Below, in pieces: positions 1 to 5,464 of a DNA stretch of 7,991 nt. The position numbers and the translations under genes are program-made. Location of the stretch: contig JAHENU010000035.1 of NCBI GenBank assembly GCA_018609855.1, forward strand, positions 1 to 7,991, read 5' to 3'. Position 1 is the first letter of the stretch. Each line of letters opens with the position of its first letter. The DNA comes from Candidatus Nanohaloarchaea archaeon (GTDB lineage Archaea > Nanohalarchaeota > Nanosalinia > Nanosalinales > JAHENU01). A model generated the notes under the pieces. It did not search any database, was not told the DNA's origin, and saw nothing but the letters and a program-made list of their open reading frames with translations.

Positions 1-10
1 AGACGGTGTC

Positions 11-535
11 ATGGTACGGGATCCCGCCACGAAAGCACCGCTGACAAGTGAAGAGGCCGAGACATATAGCGAACCAATTACTGTATGGACCTATGAGCCT
101 GAAACCATAGCAGCAGATACGGCGTGGCGAGATGCAATTCAAGATCATATGCAGACACACTACCTCACCAGTATTTTTGCAGAATATGGTGATTTGCTCG
201 CATGGTTTGGTATAGAGCAAGATGACTATGAATTACCAGAAAAAGTGGCATACGACATAGCTACACGTCGTACCTGGAGACCACTGAAACAACGGGCACG
301 GGATTTCTTGTCCGAGGAATTGGCGCAAGTGAAGTATAATTGGGAGGCACTGGTGACGTATCTTGAATCAGCGCCGATTGAAGTGCGGCACGCAGAACAC
401 GCCCAGCAATTTGCAGAAGGTCTGGATAACATAGAGCCATACATATCTCTAGTACAGACTGGAGAAATGGCGGGTTATCAGAAAGCCTATGCGCGAGCCG
501 CAGAGGAAGCCTTTCCAGGCACAGTGTCTCGTTAA
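11..535 (+). CDS. Hypothetical helical protein, probably 5'-truncated by the window edge
   Basis: I do not recognise this protein. The reading frame is open to the left edge (Asp-Gly-Val precede the first Met), and no ribosome binding site or promoter can be seen in the 10 available bases, so the ATG at 11 may be internal and the true start may lie outside. From that Met there are 174 residues. An acidic N-terminal stretch (about residues 12-30) is followed by a mostly alpha-helical body with five tryptophans (W26, W39, W65, W89, W111) and a basic patch at about 85-97 (TRRTWRPLKQRAR). There is no signal peptide, membrane segment or cysteine, so it is probably cytosolic. The stop is TAA, followed by 143 bases before the next gene's ATG. 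The next gene has its own TATA boxes, so the two are not obviously one operon. That it is a real gene rests on length and amino-acid composition. Function unknown. Confidence 0.7.
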   Translation: MVRDPATKAPLTSEEAETYSEPITVWTYEPETIAADTAWRDAIQDHMQTHYLTSIFAEYGDLLAWFGIEQDDYELPEKVAYDIATRRTWRPLKQRARDFLSEELAQVKYNWEALVTYLESAPIEVRHAEHAQQFAEGLDNIEPYISLVQTGEMAGYQKAYARAAEEAFPGTVSR

Positions 536-559
536 TTGTTGTGTGGTGTAGATGTTTTC

Positions 560-573
560 CTGTCTGCAGTCAG
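560..573. promoter_or_regulatory. Imperfect palindrome upstream of the zincin-like gene promoter
   Basis: CTGTCTGCAGTCAG matches its reverse complement at 12 of 14 positions and lies 16 bases upstream of a TATA box (590-597). In archaea that is a plausible position for an activator or repressor site. No regulator is known, and a single imperfect palindrome of this length can arise by chance. Confidence 0.2.
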
Positions 574-589
574 CACGGGTTAGTGGATG

Positions 590-597
590 TATAAATA
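590..597 (+). promoter_or_regulatory. Archaeal TATA box, upstream candidate for the zincin-like gene
   Basis: TATAAATA fits the archaeal TBP-binding consensus. Transcription would be expected to start roughly at 620, giving a leader of about 60 bases to the ATG at 679. A second, weaker box (TATATCAC, around 630-637) would give a leader of about 20 bases. The sequence does not show which is used. Confidence 0.45.
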
Positions 598-678
598 GGT
601 GACGTAGTGTCCACTTCCCCACATTGAGATATATCACTAATACAAAAATAACAAATCTGTTTCTTGCTATTGGGTATT

Positions 679-1107
679 ATGGACTGGGGTGACGTGTCTC
701 AGTATCTGGAAACAGCAGCAACGGTGGCAGGATATGGCGGCATATTGTATCTGACTACAATGACAGGGCTCTCAAGTTACGATATCTTGCTCCGGCACTC
801 ACGCATTAAGTCCCAGGAAGAACTTGATGCTGTAGTAGAGGAAGAAGCGTTTCATTTGGAGCTGGATCCCGGAACAATAGAGGCCAGATACGGAGAGCCT
901 TCCCCCTCACTAAATCGGGCGTTCGTCACCAAAACAACTGTAGACGGATATGTCATCGGTGTACCGAAAAACACAACTCGAAATATTGTGAAGCATGAAC
1001 TCTACCACATCTATCGCGGTGACTGTGAACAAGAAGAGGGAGCAGTGAATGCATTTCTAGCCGAAAACCGAGCAATTCTGTATCAATCACTAGGGATTAC
1101 GATGTAG
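679..1107 (+). CDS. Small HExxH zinc-metalloprotease-like protein
   Basis: This 142-residue protein carries HELYH at residues 106-110, the HExxH signature in which two histidines bind zinc and the glutamate activates water. Ten residues later comes E120 followed by GAVNAF, resembling the 'E..AN.FA' element after HExxH in M78 (ImmA/IrrE-like) peptidases, so E120 is a candidate third zinc ligand. The N-terminal region (about 12-33) is hydrophobic and glycine-rich and could be one membrane helix or a buried helix; no signal-peptidase site is evident. The middle contains an acidic helix (about 46-58). I chose ATG 679; a TTG at 664 would add five residues but is a poorer start so close to the TATA-like box at about 630. 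No Shine-Dalgarno is visible. The HExxH motif is seen directly; the M78 link is inferred from spacing only. Substrate unknown; the nearby winged-helix protein is one candidate. Confidence 0.75.
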   Translation: MDWGDVSQYLETAATVAGYGGILYLTTMTGLSSYDILLRHSRIKSQEELDAVVEEEAFHLELDPGTIEARYGEPSPSLNRAFVTKTTVDGYVIGVPKNTTRNIVKHELYHIYRGDCEQEEGAVNAFLAENRAILYQSLGITM

Positions 1108-1285
1108 AGTTGGGGGTCCGGGGAGATTGCTAAATAAAGAATGGCCCTTTGCCATACGGTATAACTGAATCAGTATTTCTGTTGTTCCTGCAGCCACTCA
1201 GGTACCGGAGAGAAGGTGATCACAGGAAGGTATCTATTGTGATGTGTGTCGTTGAGTTGCCACGTTTCTCATTTCGTTTCCTAGT

Positions 1286-1312
1286 AGGCTTTTGCCGGCT
1301 ATCCAAAAGCTT
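1286..1312 (+). other. Potential RNA hairpin, 9-bp stem with 9-base loop
   Basis: Bases 1286-1294 (AGGCTTTTG) pair with 1304-1312 (CAAAAGCTT), including one G-U pair, around the loop CCGGCTATC. It is the longest stem I found in the 1108-1535 gap. It is not followed by a T-run, so it does not look like a terminator. A stem of this size in 428 bases is only mildly surprising by chance. Confidence 0.3.
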
Positions 1313-1378
1313 CAACTGACTGACAAGCTGTTTCGAAATCATTCACTGTAACGGATAGTTGTGAGTACCGTGCAAACA

Positions 1379-1395
1379 CGTTCACTGTTTGAACG
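1379..1395 (+). other. Short inverted repeat (CGTTCA / TGAACG)
   Basis: A perfect 6-base inverted repeat with a 5-base spacer lies about 105 bases upstream of the winged-helix gene's TATA box. It could be a hairpin in RNA or a dyad operator. Its left arm overlaps the second copy of the direct repeat TTCACTGT. Confidence 0.3.
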
Positions 1396-1499
1396 CAGGG
1401 TCTCCCATGAGTCTATTGCCACATAAACCAATGCAACGGCCCTACACCATGACTGCGTCAGAGCTATTGTATCTGAGTATACCGTTATTCGTCATCACC

Positions 1500-1507
1500 T
1501 TTAAATA
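1500..1507 (+). promoter_or_regulatory. Archaeal TATA box for a leaderless or nearly leaderless transcript
   Basis: TTTAAATA, preceded by ATCACC and followed by ATT, is a good archaeal TATA box. With the usual spacing, transcription would start near 1530, only a few bases before the ATG at 1536. There is no room for a functional Shine-Dalgarno sequence, so leaderless translation is expected for this gene. Confidence 0.65.
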
Positions 1508-1535
1508 ATTACAAGGAACTGCTTGAAGATGAGAT

Positions 1536-2819
1536 ATGGCAGAGGAGCAGTCACTGTCGGTGCATGATGCAATTGTCAGGGCATTAGAGGGAAAGCAAGC
1601 GCGCGATATGCACACCCTCTATAACGAATTAATTTCAAATACGGACGCAAAAGCAACCAAACACACGTATAGCCAGCGAGAAGTGGATGATGGCCTCTCC
1701 ACGTTACAGAGATACGGCATTATCTGGTCCGGGGCTATTTCTGATAACTACACAGTATACGACATAGTCGGATTAGCGCATCCACTGTTGAAAGAACATA
1801 TATTATATCGATCTGATCGGGAGATGGCAGAGAAGATTGATCTGGTGAGTGATCTCGGTGATATTGCTCCTGCAACAGTTATGCGACTGGCAGAAGACTA
1901 TTATGAAGAATTGCTATGCAAAACAAGTAATTCTGTAACGCGGCCAGCGTTGATTTCTGCATTAGACGTGTATTCGCAATCGAATGTGCAACTGAAAAAA
2001 ACAACAGATGAGATCAGCCCACGAGGATCAACCATTGATTTGAATCGATTGGAATCGTATGGTGTATTGTATAAGTATCAAACCACCAATAGGCTCAATC
2101 AGCGGACGACACGCTGGGCATTAACATCACTTGGTCACAGTATTGTTCCGTTTGTGCACCAGACGCAAACATTTCGTAATAAGTATATGAGTCCTCGTTC
2201 ATTCTTGGGTCAGACACGGGAAGATGCATACGGCAGAAATCAAACACACAAAGCCGCTCGAGCATTATACACTATGTATCGGCAGTCTCGTCCATCCAAG
2301 AAAGAGGTTTTGTGGCATGCAGGTATGCTTCCGATTGACGAAGCCAGTAAGCGCCTTCTCGACCGATTGAGACAGAAAGCGTTTGTGGAGAGAAAGGCTT
2401 CAGATAGTCCGCCGTACTGGGACAGAGACCTGTCCCGTGTGGAAATAGAGGAACGAAACAACATTATACGGGCACAACCAACGCTACATTTAGATCTGCC
2501 ACCGCTGACTGGCTGCAAATATCCGCAGGCTGTGGAGAATGTGGCGAAATACATTATGCGATATGGCAAAGCATCGCGGAGAGAACTCTTGGATCAGCTT
2601 CCACATCGCGCGACGGAGATCGATCCCAGTTTGGATTATTTACAGGACACCGGGAAAATAGAGCGCGACATACCACCTGGACAGTTTTCTGAATACTGGT
2701 TAACGCAGAATGGATCACTAGCAGTGACCGAATATCTCCGTGATCTGATAGAAGAAGCGCCGCAGCAGCTCTGGAAGAGCATGGAGCTCGAGCCGATACA
2801 TTGGAACGGGGAAGAGTGA
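1536..2819 (+). CDS. Tandem winged-helix (about four units) putative DNA-binding protein
   Basis: This 427-residue soluble protein has no signal peptide or membrane segment. I see four winged-helix-like units, each with helices, then a helix ending in a 'leucine..glycine/alanine-beta' turn, then a polar beta-hairpin wing. They cover about residues 8-90 (LQRYGIIW turn near 57-64), 132-208 (LESYGVLYKY near 172-181), 236-300 (LRQKAFVERK near 278-287) and 331-405 (LQDTGKIERD near 369-378). The region 91-131 is an acidic helical linker. Basic residues cluster in the presumed wings, notably 182-193. The C-terminus is acidic with tryptophans. The likely role is DNA binding or transcriptional control, but I do not recognise a named family. 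The start is fixed by a TATA box about 30 bases upstream that implies a leaderless mRNA. Neighbours are a HExxH protein 428 bases upstream and an orphan gene 286 bases downstream, each with its own promoter. The domain reading is pattern-based and should be tested by structure prediction. Confidence 0.8.
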   Translation: MAEEQSLSVHDAIVRALEGKQARDMHTLYNELISNTDAKATKHTYSQREVDDGLSTLQRYGIIWSGAISDNYTVYDIVGLAHPLLKEHILYRSDREMAEKIDLVSDLGDIAPATVMRLAEDYYEELLCKTSNSVTRPALISALDVYSQSNVQLKKTTDEISPRGSTIDLNRLESYGVLYKYQTTNRLNQRTTRWALTSLGHSIVPFVHQTQTFRNKYMSPRSFLGQTREDAYGRNQTHKAARALYTMYRQSRPSKKEVLWHAGMLPIDEASKRLLDRLRQKAFVERKASDSPPYWDRDLSRVEIEERNNIIRAQPTLHLDLPPLTGCKYPQAVENVAKYIMRYGKASRRELLDQLPHRATEIDPSLDYLQDTGKIERDIPPGQFSEYWLTQNGSLAVTEYLRDLIEEAPQQLWKSMELEPIHWNGEE

Positions 2820-2870
2820 TGGTGGCTCACTCCAGGCGAAGTCTATACCCGTGTCAAGACAAAATCTCTC

Positions 2871-2879
2871 TTATAAAAG
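2871..2879 (+). promoter_or_regulatory. TATA box-like element in the gap after the winged-helix gene
   Basis: TTATAAAAG resembles an archaeal TATA box. A start near 2900 would be about 200 bases ahead of the ATG at 3106, so it is more likely to drive a small RNA than the 185-residue gene, which has its own closer TATA box. It could also be a chance A/T-rich word. Confidence 0.3.
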
Positions 2880-2964
2880 AAATATGAAAATGCATCTCTA
2901 GTGGAACTGGGCAGGGCATTGATAATCGGCCACACACAGGTATACGGATATAATAACTACTGTA

Positions 2965-2986
2965 AACCCATGAGAATTTCAGGGTT
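2965..2986 (+). other. Bulged hairpin in the 2820-3105 intergenic region
   Basis: AACCC (2965-2969) pairs with GGGTT (2982-2986), and TGA (2971-2973) pairs with TCA (2979-2981). A single bulged A at 2970 and a 5-base loop GAATT complete an eight-pair stem. No T-run follows, so a terminator is unlikely; a structured small RNA or leader is possible. The rest of this 286-base gap holds TATA-like elements at 2871-2879 and 3041-3048 but no convincing gene. Confidence 0.35.
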
Positions 2987-3040
2987 GATAACGACAGCCT
3001 TATTCACTTGCACCGGCGTAATGTCCCTGCAGTACGTATC

Positions 3041-3048
3041 TTTATAAG
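3041..3048 (+). promoter_or_regulatory. Archaeal TATA box for the 185-residue orphan gene
   Basis: TTTATAAG is a strong match to the archaeal consensus. A start near 3070 would give a leader of about 35 bases before the ATG at 3106. That leader lacks a clear GGAGGTGA-type site. Confidence 0.55.
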
Positions 3049-3105
3049 CATGTGGATCATAATGGATTCTCTTACTACAGAGAGCTGATATGAAGGGTTG
3101 TCACA

Positions 3106-3663
3106 ATGGAAAAAGAAAGCAACTATGTAAGAAGACAAGTGGAATCGATTCTTCCACCTCTATATGCACCACTTGCTGCCCAGCGTCTTATTGATACGCA
3201 TGCGCCATTCTATGCAGATCTCGGTAAATCACTCGCAGATACATTTGAGCAAAGCCTGGCACATTACATAAATAGCGAGTGTCTGAATACATCACCGCTC
3301 TGGACTGTCGCACAAATAGATGCATTATTGCTACAGTATAGTCTCTGCGTGGCCGGAGCAGCTGCAAACGGATATATTCAAAATGGGAACGTTACTCGCG
3401 AAGGGGTCCAGGAAATACAGAATGACATTCACGCAGATATGCAAACGGCAATCAACGATGCATCTACCGCACGCACTACTCCCTCTCTTTCAGATATCGC
3501 ATCTGCACGTGAGTCGTATCTTGCCTACGGTCCGGTCTTCACCGGCATAGTGAACACTTATCTTGAACAATTTGAGCTACAGGAAGAACTTAACCAGTTT
3601 ATACGTGGATGGGAAGAAGCGACATGGTTGGATCCATTCCAACTCCCAGAGAGAAAGCAGTGA
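3106..3663 (+). CDS. Hypothetical alpha-helical protein (185 aa)
   Basis: I do not recognise this protein. It is predicted to be almost entirely helical. A basic N-terminus (residues 1-10) is followed by a helical segment (about 17-57), a mildly hydrophobic helix rich in Ala/Leu (about 66-89, too interrupted to be a confident membrane segment), and an acidic helix (about 99-120). A Ser/Thr/Pro-rich break follows (120-130), then two C-terminal helices (about 130-172) ending in a Trp/Pro-rich tail. Cysteines are at C59 and C81. There is no signal peptide, so it is probably cytosolic. The ATG at 3106 is the first in frame after the TATA box at 3041-3048; an ATG at 3090 is in another frame and is ignored. 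The gene is transcribed alone towards the surface operon on the other strand, whose last gene ends 57 bases away. Function unknown. Confidence 0.7.
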   Translation: MEKESNYVRRQVESILPPLYAPLAAQRLIDTHAPFYADLGKSLADTFEQSLAHYINSECLNTSPLWTVAQIDALLLQYSLCVAGAAANGYIQNGNVTREGVQEIQNDIHADMQTAINDASTARTTPSLSDIASARESYLAYGPVFTGIVNTYLEQFELQEELNQFIRGWEEATWLDPFQLPERKQ

Positions 3664-3720
3664 CTAGCATGATGCAGCTGACTTCATATATTCGAGAAGT
3701 AAGTTGAATACCGAGCAAGG

Positions 3721-4950
3721 CTATGGCAGCGTCACCCCTCTCCGTCGGTACCAGAGTATGCCAAAGCCACCCACAATAAGCAGAAGAACAAGTAGCAGTG
3801 GCGTTGGTGAGAGAATTATACCGCCGGCTGGCCCTGTATCAGAGGTGGATGTATTAGCAGAGATAGATATATTGCCATCCGAAGAAGAGTCTCTTGTGTT
3901 GTTGCGATACGTGTCCGTATTCTCAGTGGTATTTGAAGAGATATCATCGGGTTCAGGATCAATAGTAGTGTCATTCGTCGTGTCTGAAGATGTGTCTGTA
4001 GGTGAAGAAACGGATACGCTACTATCTATAGGCGTGTCTGCATCGCTACTGCCTCCACCACTCGTATCAACAGTATCCCCAAAGGCCGCATAGGCAGAAA
4101 AATGCGGAACTGTTGCTGTAAGGGTGTTGGCTTCAAAATCCTGAGTAGTATTTAAAGGCTCCCAGGTCTGTGCTGTTGCGTTGTAATAATAAATCCTGAG
4201 TGATGATTCATCCAACGGTGGCGCGTGATTTTCAGTATAATGCAATGTGATAGTGCCTGAGGCACGAGCTAAATCACCATTGTGATCGGTCACGGTGACA
4301 TCGACGCCATTCGCAAAGGTTTGCTGGTGGGGAGGTGATACTGCCAAAGAGGAATACGTATCTATTGACGCTGATCCAGATGTGGTAGAGGTAATGGTGG
4401 CTTTAGCAGTGTCGGTGGAAACAGTAGTAGTTGTGTTTGAAGTGACCGGGTGAGATGTCCGTTCGGCGGGAACGCCGATTTGGGAATGCACAGCAAAAGA
4501 AAGCTGATAGGTGTCCGCAATAATCGCAGGAACTGCGGTCAGATTAAAACGTACTGTGTTTTCAGATGGCTGTGGACCCGACGTTGCGCCGAGAACAGGA
4601 CGCCCTTGAGAGATACACGCATACCGCTGTTCTGTTTCAGCTGTCGTGGGCGCTGTATTACAATGTAAGGCTGTAGTTGTATTAGAGAAACTGTTGTGTG
4701 AGCGTAGAACAGCAGTAGGTGTAAACGCATCGCCAGTCATATTGTAAGAACTATCGACTGTAACTGATATTACTACCGGCAGAGAATGCGTAGCAGTATT
4801 AGTAAAAGACGCTTCTAATTCAATAGTCTCGCCACCGGCAGTATCAACAGTAAAGCCATTGGCTGGTGTAATATGCAGGTTCTGTAGAGGTTGGGCGGTA
4901 CCTGTAACTATAATTGCTAGGAATGCCAGAAACAAGGGCAGGTATTTCAT
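3721..4950 (-). CDS. Membrane-anchored Ser/Thr-rich surface glycoprotein
   Basis: This 409-residue protein has a Sec signal peptide (h-region about residues 4-17, likely cut after TGTA-Q or nearby). Extracellular beta-rich domains follow (about 20-290). The second ends in a motif common in archaeal and bacterial surface proteins: residues 251-291, LRIYYYN...TWEPL...VPHFSAYAAFG. A low-complexity Ser/Thr/Asp/Asn stalk (about 292-375) leads to one transmembrane helix (about 379-401) and an RRR stop-transfer with a short cytoplasmic tail. I count 11 N-X-S/T sequons (N70, 90, 136, 172, 257, 267, 326, 340, 350, 360, 366), so heavy N-glycosylation is likely, with O-glycosylation possible in the stalk. 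C97 and C112 may form a disulfide. The start has a strong GAGGTGA site and overlaps the upstream stop as ATGA. It is the last gene of the operon, probably the cell-surface anchor or partner of the two upstream secreted proteins. No PGF-CTERM-type sorting motif is seen. Confidence 0.85.
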   Translation of the reverse strand: MKYLPLFLAFLAIIVTGTAQPLQNLHITPANGFTVDTAGGETIELEASFTNTATHSLPVVISVTVDSSYNMTGDAFTPTAVLRSHNSFSNTTTALHCNTAPTTAETEQRYACISQGRPVLGATSGPQPSENTVRFNLTAVPAIIADTYQLSFAVHSQIGVPAERTSHPVTSNTTTTVSTDTAKATITSTTSGSASIDTYSSLAVSPPHQQTFANGVDVTVTDHNGDLARASGTITLHYTENHAPPLDESSLRIYYYNATAQTWEPLNTTQDFEANTLTATVPHFSAYAAFGDTVDTSGGGSSDADTPIDSSVSVSSPTDTSSDTTNDTTIDPEPDDISSNTTENTDTYRNNTRDSSSDGNISISANTSTSDTGPAGGIILSPTPLLLVLLLIVGGFGILWYRRRGVTLP

Positions 4951-5420
4951 GCCGTATTCACCTCTACAACCGTTGCAGTGCCAAAGGAAAGATCAATATC
5001 TGTATCACCGGCAGTAAGCTTCAGACGGAACGCATCAACCTGGATTGAGCTGTTGGTTGGAGGACAGTGATAATAGTCATTTTCGGGCTGACAGGTAACA
5101 AAAGTACCGTTGCCATAGTCAAACTGGACGGTGTCTGGCGTTGCAGATGTATTGAGCAACACGTCAGCCTGCATGGGATAGAACGTCTTGGCAGGAGAGA
5201 GTTGGTGAGTAAATGTCTCTGACATGTTAGCTGCAATGGTTACGGTCCCGTTACCGGGTTCATTGACGTGTAACTCATTGTTCTTGGCCGGGTAGAGATC
5301 AGGTGGCTGTACATTGGCCGTTCCGTGTAATATACCGTGCACTCCTATGAGAGCGGCCCAGCTCACACTAATCAAGGCCAGTGCTGTTCCAAGGAGCGGG
5401 AGGAGTTTCATACTATGCAT
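4947..5420 (-). CDS. Small secreted TasA/camelysin-like surface protein
   Basis: This 157-residue protein (MHSMKLLPLLG start) has a signal peptide with the hydrophobic core at about residues 5-24. A beta-rich body follows that opens with GILHGTANV (29-37). The same G..xGTANV element opens the mature part of the upstream 508-residue protein. Near the C-terminus VDAFRLKLTAGDTDIDLSF (128-146) parallels VNDFAINLMQDEYSIATDI in that protein. I infer a compact TasA/camelysin-like beta-sandwich. Five sequons (N57, 65, 90, 104, 123) and a cysteine pair (C110, C119) support export. Start choice: the frame also opens at an ATG at 5468 that overlaps the upstream stop as ATGA, but this would add a Phe-rich leader encoded by a T-rich tract. 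I prefer the ATG at 5420, which has GGTGA five bases upstream; the ATG at 5411 is also possible. Likely an accessory or capping subunit of a surface fibre. The family link is by short motif resemblance only. Confidence 0.75.
   Translation of the reverse strand: MHSMKLLPLLGTALALISVSWAALIGVHGILHGTANVQPPDLYPAKNNELHVNEPGNGTVTIAANMSETFTHQLSPAKTFYPMQADVLLNTSATPDTVQFDYGNGTFVTCQPENDYYHCPPTNSSIQVDAFRLKLTAGDTDIDLSFGTATVVEVNTA
4958..4964 (-). promoter_or_regulatory. Ribosome binding site GAGGTGA for the anchored glycoprotein gene
   Basis: On the minus strand GAGGTGA ends 7 bases before the ATG at 4950. It lies inside the coding sequence of the preceding gene, consistent with translational coupling across the ATGA overlap (4950-4947). 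Confidence 0.75.
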
Positions 5421-5425
5421 AGGGC

Positions 5426-5430
5426 TCACC
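5426..5430 (-). promoter_or_regulatory. Ribosome binding site GGTGA that decides the start at 5420
   Basis: GGTGA on the minus strand is separated by five bases (GCCCT) from the ATG at 5420. This supports 5420 over the upstream ATG at 5468. It is shorter than the GAGGTGA sites of the two flanking operon genes. Confidence 0.6.
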
Positions 5431-5434
5431 AAAT

Positions 5435-5464
5435 AAAGGAGGAAAGAAAAATAAAAGGAAAAGA
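5435..5464 (-). terminator. U-rich tract after the first operon gene, possible partial terminator
   Basis: Directly after the TGA of the 508-residue gene the minus strand reads as a polypyrimidine tract with T-runs of 4, 4, 5, 3 and 3. Archaeal terminators are often simple oligo-T tracts, so some transcripts may end here and leave the two downstream genes expressed at a lower level. It may instead be just an A/T-rich spacer. Confidence 0.35.

Larger units (their letters stand above)
1108..1535. other. 428-base intergenic region with hairpins and palindromes, no convincing protein gene
   Basis: No long open frame exists on either strand; the longest ATG-initiated plus-strand frame I traced (1242-1319, 25 codons) has no homology I recognise. 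What can be seen is hairpins at 1141-1155, 1286-1312 and 1379-1395, an imperfect palindrome at 1197-1210 (CTCAGGTACCGGAG), and a perfect 8-base palindrome GTGATCAC at 1216-1223 inside a Shine-Dalgarno-like AAGGTGATC that is not followed at normal spacing by a start codon. TTCACTGT occurs twice (1342-1349 and 1381-1388). The right end carries the TATA box of the winged-helix gene. This may be a small RNA gene, a regulatory region, or the remains of a decayed gene; I cannot decide between them. Confidence 0.5.

Noticed and set aside
1239..1319. Possible C/D box RNA (GTGATGT ... CTGA)
   Set aside because: The C box deviates from RTGATGA, the C-D distance is too long for an archaeal C/D RNA, and no internal D'/C' pair is evident.
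1242..1319. 25-codon frame downstream of the Shine-Dalgarno-like AAGGTGATC
   Set aside because: The site is about 20 bases from the ATG, too far for normal initiation, and the peptide has no recognisable feature.
1325..1350. tRNA T-arm-like string GTTTCGAAATC
   Set aside because: The flanking five-base stems do not pair, and no acceptor, D or anticodon arm can be found around it.
2240..2569. Minus-strand open frame of 109 codons
   Set aside because: Antisense to the winged-helix gene, with Cys/Arg/Ser-rich shadow composition and no initiation signals.
3704..4093. Plus-strand open frame of 129 codons
   Set aside because: It is antisense to the Ser/Thr/Asp stalk of the surface glycoprotein. 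Its Val/Ser/Glu-rich composition is what the complement of such low-complexity DNA gives, and there is no promoter or ribosome binding site.
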